DNA from: Pyronema omphalodes
Taxonomy: Eukaryota > Ascomycota > Pezizomycetes > Pezizales > Pyronemataceae
Length of the DNA stretch: 64,000 nucleotides
NCBI GenBank assembly: GCA_024516155.1
Contig: JAJJXM010000017.1
Location: forward strand, 248,001-312,000
Direction of reading: 5' to 3'
Shown: piece by piece, positions 10,889 through 21,245 of the stretch
How the letters are laid out: each line of letters begins with the position of its first letter
How positions within the stretch are numbered: position 1 is the stretch's first letter
Position numbers and translations under genes: made by a program
Notes under the pieces: generated by a model
Told to the model about the DNA's origin: nothing
Databases searched by the model: none
Seen by the model: only the letters and a program-made list of their open reading frames with translations

Positions 10889-11095
10889 AACACTACAGCT
10901 ACGAACGATAAAAAATAGTGTGGTGAGTTGACTGTAGCTAGCATACTGAACACACATTGATTATGATTTCACCATTTGATAATTTGAAGTGAACTCAGTG
11001 CGATACTGTGGCAGTATCTTGATCACAGAGTACCCTCAAACTCAAACATTCCCATTGACTTTATACATGATATACTAAATCATCTACACTTGATT

Positions 11096-12775
11096 TTAAA
11101 TCGTATTTTCCAACAGTGCCTGTCCTTCTTTCCACACTTTATCCAATCCAATTCGCTGCATAATCTTCCATCTATTCCAAGCCTCTTCATCCAAGATTCT
11201 CTGCGGTTCCTCCCTTTCCTTCTCAAGGGTATCAAACACCTTCACCAATCCATCTCCCTCTCCCTTCGACTCATACCTCGTCCATGGATCCTGCCCATAC
11301 GCATACCTAATCCAAGCCGATGCCATATTTTCAGCTAATTCTTTGTATCCTCCTTCTTTCGGGAACTTTTCCGAAAAATTTAAAAAGGAAAAAACAACAT
11401 CAATCGCATGATGTGCTTTTCCCTGATTAACACCTTCGAATGGGGATCCCATATACATATGCGCCAACCAAACGTTCCTTCCCTTCTTTGCATTCCAATC
11501 CGCAAACCTCCATGCCGGAAGTCTAAATCCATATTCCGAGATCATCCTGTAAAGTTTTTCACACTGTACATCTTTTTTCTGCTCCTCACTAACACCAAAT
11601 GCTTCAAAAAGCTCATCCACATCACTTCCCTCGATTCCAATCTCCAGCAACCGTTTCCTAAGTGACTCCACAGGCTTCTCGTACTTTTCAATCCCACCAC
11701 CAAGTGCCATAACCGCCCATTCATCTTTACAACTCCCGATAAGCAGACTCTTACACCAATCCGGATCCGGCGTAAAATTCTCAAACCGCACCCAATCCTT
11801 CGTCGGAATCAAATCCCCATCACTCGTAGGTACAGTCTGAACATCGAACGCTGGTTCTGCAATATCCTTGGCAGAAGCATTTAAGAACTGTCTCGCCCGT
11901 TCCCCAGGATCCTCAGTCTCAATTCCCAGCTTCTTACAAACCTCCAAATACTCCTTCTGCTGATCCTCAACCGGTCTTGGGGGTAACAATCCCGCCAATC
12001 CACTAAGCAGGATCGCACGATCAAATAGTCTTGTCTTGGAATATAAATGAAGACTCCCAGAACAACTACCCGCCGATTCTCCAAAATATGTAATATTTCC
12101 CTCATCACCCCCGAAGCCTGAAATATGCCGCTGGACCCACAACAACGCTTCTCTTTCATCCTTCAAGATCCAGTTCCCGGTTTCTATTCCTCTACCTAGT
12201 TCCGTGGACGCGGTGGTTCCAAGGGAGTTTAAACGGCGGTTAACAGATACCATTATCACCGGCATTCCAACTTTGGAGGAATGACCAACGAGGTTACTGG
12301 TATCATATGCCCCGTAGTTTGCTGATCCGACTTTATATGCTCCACCATGGAACCAAACAATCACCGGTAACTTCTTCTCCTTTGGAATATCACCAGGAAC
12401 AGTGATAACTAAATTCGTACACCGAAACTCATCCTGCATCTTCCGATCCTCAGGAACTTCAATAATGGGTGCATTCAGAATCTTGGAATCCATTTTCTCC
12501 GCGCCGGATTCTTGAGGTGCGATAGGACCCCATTTCGTTGCGTCGAATGGGACGGAGGAAATCGGATATGTGAGCGAGTTTAAACCGATGGGAGGAAGAA
12601 ATCGTCCGGGGACATGTGCGTAGGGGAGTCCTCGGTATTGGGTAGTGCCGTTTTTTTGGACGGCTCCGAGGATGCTGCCGAGTTGTGGGTGGTGAAGGGT
12701 ATAAGTAGAGGACATGGAGTAGGAGCGGTAATGATATCGGTATGCTAATAGAAAGTTGGGTAGGCGTAGTGGCAT
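11096..12775 (-). CDS. Type-B carboxylesterase (alpha/beta hydrolase)
   Basis: One exon, 559 residues, convergent with the DUF2235 gene. The carboxylesterase family signature is clear: early QYRGLPYA motif, oxyanion-hole WFHGGAY (141-147), nucleophile YFGESAG (Ser234), an acid in GSCKDEW (Glu352 at the usual position) and catalytic His456 in AHHAIDVVF. It should hydrolyse carboxylic esters; the substrate cannot be read from sequence. No clear secretion signal is present. Met21 (MSSTYTLHH) is an alternative start that fits the family N-terminus better than Met1, so the first 20 residues may be leader. Nothing suggests it belongs to the surrounding repeat family. Confidence 0.9.
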   Translation of the reverse strand: MPLRLPNFLLAYRYHYRSYSMSSTYTLHHPQLGSILGAVQKNGTTQYRGLPYAHVPGRFLPPIGLNSLTYPISSVPFDATKWGPIAPQESGAEKMDSKILNAPIIEVPEDRKMQDEFRCTNLVITVPGDIPKEKKLPVIVWFHGGAYKVGSANYGAYDTSNLVGHSSKVGMPVIMVSVNRRLNSLGTTASTELGRGIETGNWILKDEREALLWVQRHISGFGGDEGNITYFGESAGSCSGSLHLYSKTRLFDRAILLSGLAGLLPPRPVEDQQKEYLEVCKKLGIETEDPGERARQFLNASAKDIAEPAFDVQTVPTSDGDLIPTKDWVRFENFTPDPDWCKSLLIGSCKDEWAVMALGGGIEKYEKPVESLRKRLLEIGIEGSDVDELFEAFGVSEEQKKDVQCEKLYRMISEYGFRLPAWRFADWNAKKGRNVWLAHMYMGSPFEGVNQGKAHHAIDVVFSFLNFSEKFPKEGGYKELAENMASAWIRYAYGQDPWTRYESKGEGDGLVKVFDTLEKEREEPQRILDEEAWNRWKIMQRIGLDKVWKEGQALLENTI

Positions 12776-13528
12776 TGGAAATGTGAGTTAGGAGGATTTT
12801 ACGGGTGCTGGGTCATATTTAAGCGGGTGGAGTGGTTATCACCGCATCGCGGGAAACGCACTCATTATATTAGCTTTTTCATAGCGTAACATGGTCGCTT
12901 TGTTGAAGTCGGGATGAGATTATATATATTGGAGAGTCATATTAAAGGCAAATCGTTTCACATACGGTAATCTTATGGATTTTCGTGCTAAACAGATCTT
13001 GCCTGTATTCTCGAGATTCCCACATGTGCAAATTTGGACATGACTTGAGATGTGTCGGGAATATCAGGTAATCAACCTAGTCATCTCCGCAATAAGCAAG
13101 GTCACCACATAAAACACCGATCAGGAAAATAATACAACATAACACCATGGTCATTATATAAGTATGTATTAAATATGTATTATATATCTTTAATGTTCAT
13201 CATGATTTGTGTTGCCTTATTTGAATAATATCCGCTAGATCGCGGTTGGTTACCGTGCTAACCACTAGCCATCATTTTTTCAATTTTTTTATTTATATAA
13301 ATCATACGTTGAACGAGCCCTAAAAGGCTAGCCAGGATGCAAAGGAAAACCAAATTCCCGTCCTCGTGTCGAGAACACTTCATGAGACCCTTTAATCTCA
13401 CAAACGCCAATACCAAAAACAAACCCAACGAACTCCTGTTGAACATTAAAAAAGCAAAAAAGAAAAATCGGAAAAAAAAAAGACTGAAACCAAGGGAATC
13501 CCTATAAACCAACAAGCATGGAACAGAA
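12776..13528. other. Intergenic, no gene seen
   Basis: This holds the esterase promoter (TATTTAAG near 12818), AT-rich DNA with TATATATT runs (~12930 and ~13160-13190), and the 3' flank of the secreted-protein gene with A-rich tracts (~13450-13480). A 113-codon antisense frame at 13258-13599 looks fortuitous. Confidence 0.5.
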
Positions 13529-14635
13529 CTATTCCCGGGTTGTGTTTGGAGGAGGGGGAATCTTGGGCTCCGGCAAAGTGTGGGCGAGGATATCCGCATC
13601 CATAGCGAACCTCAAAGTCCAGGTGGCCAACATTAACTGCCTCGTGGCATCGGTCACATGGTCCACGTTAGTCCGGGTGTCGGTGCGGGACTTCTCAATG
13701 ATGCCTTCTGCCTCGGGCTTAAGCAGCCTAACAATGGCCGCAGCATCCTCGAGATCAATGTCAGGGATGTAGACTTCATGGCCGGGGTAGTCGACACCGG
13801 GTTTCGTCTCGACTTTGAACCAGTGATCCAAGTTCACAATAGGCTTCAACATGTGGCAAAACTTGAGCCTGTTGTAACGGCCCAAAACGGCTTCTGCATC
13901 CTTGACAGCCTTATTACCGGCCTGCTTGGCCGCGAGGATATGGATGTCATTTGGGCCGTCGGGAACGAGATCAGAGTTGGGATTGTAGGGGTGGAAGACA
14001 TTGTGGCCTTCCCAGTTGGTGAGTGGCGGGGTAGCAGCGCTATAGGCGTAGAATTCCGGGTTGTTGCACAGGAACTCGTAGTCCGAAAAGTCGGACACAC
14101 TCACGTCGCCGAGGTCTTCGAAGGAGCGGTCGGTGGTGGTGGACTTCTCAAGGTTATATTCGGAGATGAAGTCCAGAATGTTGTCTTGGGTGATGACGGG
14201 CATGGAGAAGTCGATAGGCTCCACAAATTCGACGGCCGCAGGCGGGGCCACATCTAAGGACAGACAGTCCGATTCAGATACTGCGGGAATGTTGAACTCT
14301 GGGAGTTCAGGCAAGTCGACGGCAGGGGGAGGTGTGACATCAGATGGCGAGGCAGCAAAGAAGTCCTCAATGACCTCGAGAGGCTCGGTCGGATCAAGAA
14401 CCTCAATTTGAGCCAAATCCGATCCATCGGAAACAGAGGGAACTTCAGAGGGCGAATAGTCGATGTAGGACGGTGGGAGAGCCAGGTATTCGAATGAATC
14501 CACTACAGCAGGCCCCAAATCGCCCGTAGTGGGTGAAATCTCCAGCTCGATTTCTGGAGAAAGGTCAATCCAGTCTCGGGGAAGGACCGCGGCCCTAGCT
14601 CCGATAGCGACCATGAAAAGGAACATGAAATGCAT
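13529..14635 (-). CDS. Putative secreted acidic protein, function unknown
   Basis: One exon, 368 residues. Residues 1-15 (MHFMFLFMVAIGARA) form a plausible signal peptide, followed by AVLPRDW. The mature part is acidic and Pro-rich for ~170 residues (many Asp, Glu, Pro, Ser). It is then more globular, with NNPEFYAYSAATPPL, a HDxxVD-free Asp-rich tail and PPPPNTTRE at the end. Only three cysteines are visible, so it is not a typical small Cys-rich effector. It faces the 15453 gene across an 817-bp shared upstream region, and both encode secreted Pro/Asp-rich proteins. I recognise no domain. Confidence 0.7.
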   Translation of the reverse strand: MHFMFLFMVAIGARAAVLPRDWIDLSPEIELEISPTTGDLGPAVVDSFEYLALPPSYIDYSPSEVPSVSDGSDLAQIEVLDPTEPLEVIEDFFAASPSDVTPPPAVDLPELPEFNIPAVSESDCLSLDVAPPAAVEFVEPIDFSMPVITQDNILDFISEYNLEKSTTTDRSFEDLGDVSVSDFSDYEFLCNNPEFYAYSAATPPLTNWEGHNVFHPYNPNSDLVPDGPNDIHILAAKQAGNKAVKDAEAVLGRYNRLKFCHMLKPIVNLDHWFKVETKPGVDYPGHEVYIPDIDLEDAAAIVRLLKPEAEGIIEKSRTDTRTNVDHVTDATRQLMLATWTLRFAMDADILAHTLPEPKIPPPPNTTRE

Positions 14636-15452
14636 CCTGTTGAAGTGGGTGTGGGAGCGAACCTTTAAAGTTGCGATTGTAATTGATGGTGATGATCAAG
14701 ATCGTTGGGGGGAATGCTCCTATTTAAAGTAGAATTACGTTACAATAAGAGAGGAACAAACCTATTATCCGACGATGGCAGATTGTTTGCATACGCCATG
14801 AGCCTTGCCGGAAGTTGTGTTATCTTCACGCAACACGGCAGCGACCTATCCAATGTAAAGTTGTAGGAAGTCGAGCGCTAGAATTAGCAGATTGTTACGC
14901 GTGTATTAGAAGCCAAAGGTAGCCAAATTATCTATCTAACTGCAATATGACGGTGACCGGAACTTACTATTCGATGACATATTTGTTGCGCGCGATATCG
15001 AGGTTGATGGAGGTTGTGTTATGTCAATGCAACACGACGGCGATGTGTGTCCATACGAGGTTGATGTGAGCCGGTGCAACATGACGGTAACCAAGACGGA
15101 ATATCCACTAACGGAATTTGGCCGATATATCGACCAATCACACGCCGGATAACAACGACATTGAAGCCTTCATTATCCACTTTCGTCCGCAGAATGCCAT
15201 TACTTCGCCGTTATTTCGCCGTTATTTCGCCGCTATTACGTCAATGTTTGGATACCTGTATCGAATTACTGTAACCAAGCTCCACATCGCCTAGACACCT
15301 GTATCAGATACCTGTAACCGAGTTCCAAACCGTCCAGCGTACGCGAGCCGAGGCCGCTCTCTTCCTTATGATAAGTACCCCCCATCTCCCTCCGTTCTCC
15401 GTTCTCCTCTGCACGCCACATTATTATCCACCAAGCTCCACCGAGCTTCAAA
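14636..15452. promoter_or_regulatory. Divergent promoter region between two secreted-protein genes
   Basis: The 817-bp gap serves both genes. It contains two similar segments, TTGTGTTAT..GCAACACGGCAGCGA (~14815-14850) and TTGTGTTAT..GCAACACGACGGCGA (~15015-15045), a weaker third (GTGCAACATGACGG, ~15072), and a short tandem run of TTATTTCGCCG units (~15207-15235). A CT-rich stretch precedes the start at 15453. Confidence 0.5.
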
Positions 15453-17192
15453 ATGCGTCTTTTCACTCTTCTTCCTTTTCTTTGCGCAGCCCTTGCGGCC
15501 CCCATTCCGGACCCCACGCCTGGTTCTAACTCAACTACTTCCACCGGTCTTTCTGACGGTAAAGTGACTGGACCATGGACCAACCGTGGAAGCAAAATCG
15601 ACGAATTCCGTGAGATGTTTGCTGCTCGTTCCGGAGCTAAGCCTGACAAGTCTTCTCCGAAGATGGACAAGCTTATTGAGAATGCCGACAAGCGTAAGAA
15701 GGATCGTATTGCCAACCAAAAGAAGGGGCCAGAGAACGAGCAACCTAAGGTTCAGAACAAGGAATCTGAGAAGCCCAAGGAGAAGGACCAACCTAAGGCC
15801 GAGAAGAAGGGTGGAAAAAAGGATCAGAAGAACATCCTTGACAAGCGCCAGTTCCACCCCTCTGACGTTGCCACTAGTCAGTGCAAGCTTCCCCCCACCG
15901 CCCCTGGACGTGAAGGAAACGAGAAGTTTGCTGATCCCCAGAGCTTCTTTGCTTTCACTGGAATTCTTGGAGCTAAGTATTCTCCCGAACAAATTGAGCA
16001 AGCCAAGGCCAAGGTATCTGCTGCCCTTGGAGACCGTGCTGCCAGGGACCGCCAGAGAGCCGAGGATCCCCAGCCCATCCAGTATGACGACGAATTTCTC
16101 GAGTTTGCTGGTTTAACCAAGGAGGAAGTTACAGATGAGCCCGAGGAGGAAATTGTGGCTGAAGAAGAGAAGGCTTACACCTTGAACGACTTGCAGAAGC
16201 GTCAGTATGACGATCCGTACGACTACCACAATTACGGATTGTTTGACCCTTACTACATCTCCGACCACGAAGCGATTGAGCAGGACTTCAATTACGGTCC
16301 GTGCACCGTCTCCCCCTGCCGTCACCAGCAAGCTCAGAAGGAGGATATCCCATATCCATTCTTCGCCACCGGCGGACCCGGAGCACCTCCTGCTCGCCAA
16401 CCTGCTACTGTGCCCGCGGTACCCACCACGCCTATCTTCTTCGAAGTCCCCGCCTCAGTTCTTGCTGACCATATCACCCCGGGAACTCAGCTTCAGGCAG
16501 CCCCCGCGGCCCCCGCTACCACCGTTGTTGTTGATAACCCCGCAGGCCAGGCCGATTTCGAGATCATTGTTCCCTCCCCTGGCGATGAGGTTGTTGCTTT
16601 GGACGGAACCCTCGAGATTATCGAGGACCCTGTAGTTGCCCCTGTAACTGATGACCCCGATGTTACCGTTGCTATCAATGATACTGACAACCTCACTATT
16701 TTGATTGAGGATATCCGTCGGTATATCATCATCCATGACATTTCCTCTGGATCCACTGTCGGTCTCGGTACTTCCGGAGATATTGACATTGACATTGCCG
16801 CTGGTGGAGGACCCGCTGTCTCTGCCGGCCCAGCTGGAGGTCTCGATTTGGATGCCGTTATTATCGGAGTCAACAACCTGATCGCAACTCTTGCTGCAGA
16901 GGCTGGAACCCGTGAACCTGAGCTTCCCGACGGAGTCCAGGTTGTTAACTTTACTACTGTTCCCCGCAAGGATTTGGAGGTGGAGCCACAGGAAGAGTTG
17001 CCTTGGCACATGAACCTTCTCAACGCCCCAGCTAACGGATTGAGAGACCAGGAGGGAGTTGCTAGGTTTGATCGTGAAATTCCTCCCGGCGCTGAGATTA
17101 GTAGAGAGGAGTTGGATGCTCTTCTTGCTCAGGCTGGTCCCTGGTGCCCGGTTTCCGACCAGAGGGTTCTCGGTTTCTTGAACCAGTTGTAA
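15453..17192 (+). CDS. Putative secreted Kex2-processed protein, function unknown
   Basis: One exon, 579 residues. Residues 1-16 (MRLFTLLPFLCAALAA) are a clear signal peptide. Two consensus Kex2 sites are followed by glutamine: LDKR-QFHPSD at 131/132 and LQKR-QYDDPYDYHNYGLF at 249/250. Residues 65-128 are a Lys/Glu-rich repeat-like linker. After the second site comes a Tyr/Asp-rich segment and two cysteines (CTVSPC), then a long Pro/Ala/Val/Asp-rich part. The C-terminal ~80 residues look globular and contain a single late cysteine. The KRQ sites suggest release of ~118-residue and longer fragments, possibly with N-terminal pyroglutamate (inference). The repeat number is too low to call it a cyclic-peptide precursor. 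Confidence 0.8.
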   Translation: MRLFTLLPFLCAALAAPIPDPTPGSNSTTSTGLSDGKVTGPWTNRGSKIDEFREMFAARSGAKPDKSSPKMDKLIENADKRKKDRIANQKKGPENEQPKVQNKESEKPKEKDQPKAEKKGGKKDQKNILDKRQFHPSDVATSQCKLPPTAPGREGNEKFADPQSFFAFTGILGAKYSPEQIEQAKAKVSAALGDRAARDRQRAEDPQPIQYDDEFLEFAGLTKEEVTDEPEEEIVAEEEKAYTLNDLQKRQYDDPYDYHNYGLFDPYYISDHEAIEQDFNYGPCTVSPCRHQQAQKEDIPYPFFATGGPGAPPARQPATVPAVPTTPIFFEVPASVLADHITPGTQLQAAPAAPATTVVVDNPAGQADFEIIVPSPGDEVVALDGTLEIIEDPVVAPVTDDPDVTVAINDTDNLTILIEDIRRYIIIHDISSGSTVGLGTSGDIDIDIAAGGGPAVSAGPAGGLDLDAVIIGVNNLIATLAAEAGTREPELPDGVQVVNFTTVPRKDLEVEPQEELPWHMNLLNAPANGLRDQEGVARFDREIPPGAEISREELDALLAQAGPWCPVSDQRVLGFLNQL

Positions 17193-17571
17193 TCGGCAAT
17201 GATTGACAGCTTACGAGGTTTTTGAGGTTTCTGATGGGTATAATGCTGGATTAGAATTTAGGAATGTTTTGAATTTTTGAGAGTATATTTGTACGCAAGG
17301 ATGTGGTTTGAAGGGTTCTCCGATGTTAGGAGATTTCTGAAGTGTTCCTATGCGGTGTGGTAGAGTATATGTCTTTGATATGCCGAGAAGGGATTATCAG
17401 ATGTTTCAAGTTTCATATTACTTGATTGTACATTGTTTATTCAGGGAGGAAATTCAAAATGTTCCACTCAAAAATGTGTTGCACCGTTCATTAATCGTGA
17501 TGAAGAACATGGTATACTTGGGTACCAAAAACTGAAAAAAGCGACATTACTCGACCTTTGGATATTAATAC
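17193..17571. other. Intergenic, convergent 3' flanks
   Basis: AT-rich DNA between two convergent reading frames. Nothing else is seen. Confidence 0.5.
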
Positions 17572-18429
17572 TCAACCCTCTGCCCACCAACAACAATCCC
17601 CCCACCAAGGCTGATCTTTTATCACCATATCTTTGAACAATTTCCTCCTTTGATTAATCCGATGAATCAACTCCCAATTCCAAGGAATCGGCACCACCAA
17701 CATGTTCTCAAACCTTTTAACCTCCGCCTTCTTTAACCCCGGAAATCCCATTTTTAGCCTAACCAACCTCTGCACCTCCACCTCCAAACCCCCAATCCTA
17801 ACCCCATCACCCACAAAACCCCTCGCCATAACCCCCCACTGACACCTGGCAATACTTTCCAGCGCCTCCCCTACCTCGCCCGCTGTCGCTCTATTTATCC
17901 CCTCCCCTACCTTCTCTGGATTCTTAATAACCACCCTTACCATCTCGCTCCATATCTCGGGTTTGTACTCTTCTTTCCGGAAAAATAATGGCTTCCCGGA
18001 AATGTAGAGATGTGATTTGAGCGCGTTGGAGATTATGAGTTTTCTACTGGTGGTGGTACCGCCGAGGGCTAGGAGAGGGGAGGGACGAGGGGTGGGGGTG
18101 CAGGGCGGCCGGGTGACGGGGTGCGTTAGGAAGGTGGGAAGTGTGGGGGGGAGGTGCGGCGGGAGGGTGGAGATTAGGTCCGAGGGGAGGTGGAAGATTT
18201 CTTGTGGAGGGGGGGTTGCTGGAGGAGGGGGTGGGTAGGATGGTGCTGGTGGTCGGGTGGGTTGTGCAGATTCGGCGGAGGTGCGTTGGGGTGAGACGCG
18301 GGGGGCGCGGTGGGCGGGGCATTGTGGGCGGGTTGGTTGGTTGGTTGGTTGGTTGGTTGAGCTCCGTGGATTAGTAGCTAGGCGGGTGTATTGAGCTCCG
18401 TGAGCTTCGTCGGAGTTACGTAGGTCGCG
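17572..18429 (-). CDS. Unknown protein, 3' part of a gene (no in-frame start in the long frame)
   Basis: The minus frame is open for 286 codons, from after a stop at 18430-18432 to the stop at 17572. Its only methionine is at 17943, leaving a 123-codon tail if that is the start. Upstream of it the frame encodes a Pro/Thr-rich stretch and then a sequence that looks like real protein (SRKLIISNALKSHLYISG, LFFRKEEYKPEIW), continuing smoothly into MVRVVIKNPEKVGEGI. An upstream exon joined by an intron, or a decayed 5' end, would explain the missing start. The end is aromatic-rich (DQPWWGDCCWW). No domain is recognised, and the boundaries are uncertain. Confidence 0.45.
   Translation of the reverse strand, partial: RDLRNSDEAHGAQYTRLATNPRSSTNQPTNQPTRPQCPAHRAPRVSPQRTSAESAQPTRPPAPSYPPPPPATPPPQEIFHLPSDLISTLPPHLPPTLPTFLTHPVTRPPCTPTPRPSPLLALGGTTTSRKLIISNALKSHLYISGKPLFFRKEEYKPEIWSEMVRVVIKNPEKVGEGINRATAGEVGEALESIARCQWGVMARGFVGDGVRIGGLEVEVQRLVRLKMGFPGLKKAEVKRFENMLVVPIPWNWELIHRINQRRKLFKDMVIKDQPWWGDCCWWAEG
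18331..18359 (+). repeat. (GGTT)n microsatellite
   Basis: About seven GGTT units in a row within a G-rich strand. Confidence 0.9.
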
Positions 18430-21245
18430 TCAGCTCCGTAAATGCTGGCGGCGGCAAGTAACTGGAAACCTGGAAACCCCGCAGAGGTTTTTGGATGTAT
18501 GGCTATATGGGGTTTCGAGCTTTGTTTCGCGGGGTGTGGAGGAGCTTGGGGGTTGGGGGTTGGAGCTATGGTTTGCTGGAGCTTGGGTTGGAGCTATGGT
18601 TTGCTGGAGCTGGTATTGGAGCTGGAGCTTGCTGGAGCAGGAGCTTGGGAGCTTGACGTCGAGCTTAAGCTGTTGTTGGTAGCTGAGCTTTAGGTAGGTA
18701 GCTGGAGCTCAAGCTTACTGTAGTCGGAGCTTCGGGAGCCGATGTCAGAGCTTGATCTGGAGCTTATTCTTGCTGGTGCGGATGGATGTGGCGATGAGAT
18801 GATTCAAGATTCAAGATCGCTTAAGTATGTATGTACATACGGCATTCTCGCTACACGCGGGAACTCCCTTTCCCTTTCCCCTCCCCGGATTGTGATTATC
18901 GTCACTCCCCGCCCATGCTGATCCTGGTTGTTATCGGGTACTCGGATGTGATTGGGTATGTTGAAAACGTGGGGTTGATCATCGTTTTGAGATTCTTAAG
19001 ACGGAAGCTGGTGGGGTGAGCTACAAAGGGAGATGCTCGTGCCAAGATGGTTTCTTGGACTACCCCTGCTCACTCAAAGTCGCGAATATGGAGATACGTA
19101 ACCTGGGGTATGTATAGTCACTATCGCCATATACATAATTCGTGAGCTTCGCCAATTTCGCTAATTTCGCGGGATCTTGTCCATCACGTACAGTAATTTG
19201 CTGCGATTAATACCTGGAATAAGGGTACGTCTAGCACTCAGTTCTGTATTGTATCACCACGTGCACTCCATCAACCGAGAAAGCTAAGACGACTGCCTTC
19301 CATCAACCACCGAGTCTTATGGTTAAAATTGGCTATCATAGAGCTGTTCAACTTTCAATATTATGTGGAAAAACTTTGGAACTTTCGTTGTTGTGTTGCG
19401 GAGTGTGAAATATAGGGTTTGATTAATGACACTCTGCGAGTATGTATGCACTTCGCTCATAGCTTGACCAGTTCCACTAGCTTCTCTGGCCTGGTAAGAC
19501 CTTGATTATCACGTGATGCTTACTCACGTGATTCGTCCGTATTGTAAAACAATTATCCCTAGCCAAGTTAGGTCGATGGGTCGTAAGCATTACTGTGAGC
19601 GCATAACCGCATGCAGAATGAAGCAAAATGCATAAAAATACACAGAATCACATGTAAATATGTATAAAATTCCCGGTATTTCAATGCGTTGTGCTTACCT
19701 TTCCTCCACTGTGGTTCCTTCTCTTTCCTTCCCTTCCACTTTCTTTTCCGTCACTTCACTTCACTCCACTTTCCCCCACGTCCCCCCACTTCCGTCTCAC
19801 TTTCTCTTTCACCACTTCCTTTGCCATTCCTTTGCATATCCTTCGTTTTCCGGTTTTCTTTGCCTCTACCTCGCTTCCTTCCTCCGCCCCTTCCTTGCAC
19901 CATGCTTAATGCTATGCTTATGCTGATGCTACCCACCACACTCGTATACTTTACATACATACCGTACTGATCTCACAGCCGATTCGAGGTTCCTAAATCC
20001 ACTCCTGCGTTCCTTCGTGGGCCCAGTGTTTTAAAGACAGCACATTGTGTAACATAGTTCGTGTAATAAGCCGACAACTGGACGGATCTGCTGCTGATGG
20101 GTGTAGATGCGCATCGATCAAAGTATGTACGTATGCGACGTGCGTAGTTTGGTGTGGCGGGTAGGGATATTTAGGGATATCCGATAGGTAAGGATAGCTT
20201 CGTACATAGGTAGGGATAGAAAGCTTCTTTCATGAGCCTGGAGCTAGAGCCAAGTATATGCCCAACATATTCTAAGTTTCATGTTTCATATTTTTAAAAC
20301 TTTTATTTGCTACCTGGTTTTTTTATAGGGCTGTTTTGGTTGCTGTTTCTCATGGGCCGAACAACGACGACGTGTAGGGTAGTTTGGCGACCGTACCGAG
20401 GACAGTTTCACTTTCTTTAGAAGTTTTAAAATCATTAGTTATCTTTTCTTCTTCTACAGCTGAACATTTCCACGGAATCTATCATTTACTCTTCCCAATC
20501 TTCAAACCCCCGTTTTTATTTTTATTTTTTTCTATTGTTCCGCGTTGCTTCAAGATCGGCAGGAAACTTTGTTACCTTCAATTATTTCCCGTACCACTTG
20601 CAGCTGGTCACAACGATGACATGAGCTCAACCCGATACCGCTTCTAACCGACACAACTTTGGTGGCATCTAAAACCAGAACCAGCAAAGACAAAAAACCA
20701 CACTTTTTCTTTTCGGAAATTTCTAACCTCGACTCCGACTTACACTACACTACGTCGACTGAACTCAACTCTACGGACATAGCAGCTTGTCCCTTTGCTT
20801 TACTTTGCACTATTTAGGCTTTGTCGACGAAATCCTGTTCTACACATTCTGGAAAGCAGACAAGCAGGCAGAAAGGCAGACAACATACCTTCACTTCTCC
20901 ACGACGCAGATACGGATACAGATACCGACAGAGATACAGATACCGATACTCAGCTATCCATCTATCTACAACAGCACCTTCGGGATTTTTGCATCGCGTG
21001 GAATAGATAGTGGGGTAGGAGAGTATAAACCCACTAGAGGATATCCAATATCGGCAGCCATCCGTTGGAGACAACGATTTGAGCTCCGACGACATCTCTA
21101 CAACACACATACACGAGCGGCGTACAAAGTCCAGCAGATTCAAACTCGACCCACCAAACCTCCTCAATACTTCCTCGCTATCTTCGCATCCTTCACCATT
21201 CAAAAAAACATTTAAAAATCAAACCTTCAAAGCACCACTACAAGA
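18430..21245. other. Long intergenic region with low-complexity blocks
   Basis: No convincing gene. It contains GAGCTTG/GCTGGAGC repeats (~18535-18770), a polypyrimidine block rich in TTCC and CACTT (~19695-19900), a GATAC-type run (~20905-20955) and TAGGGATA repeats (~20160-20220). The last ~500 bases are CT/CA-rich and probably the promoter and leader of the gene at 21246. The open frames here give only repetitive peptides. Confidence 0.5.

Noticed and set aside
18030..18780. Gly/Leu/Trp-rich plus-strand frames
   Set aside because: They come from G-rich and GAGCTTG repeats and oppose a better-supported minus frame.
19660..19970. Three overlapping frames rich in Phe/Ser/Pro
   Set aside because: They lie in a polypyrimidine low-complexity block; all three frames are open because of composition.
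20787..21215. 142-codon frame upstream of the 21246 gene
   Set aside because: It spans a GATAC repeat and lies in the likely leader of the next gene; the peptide is low in complexity.
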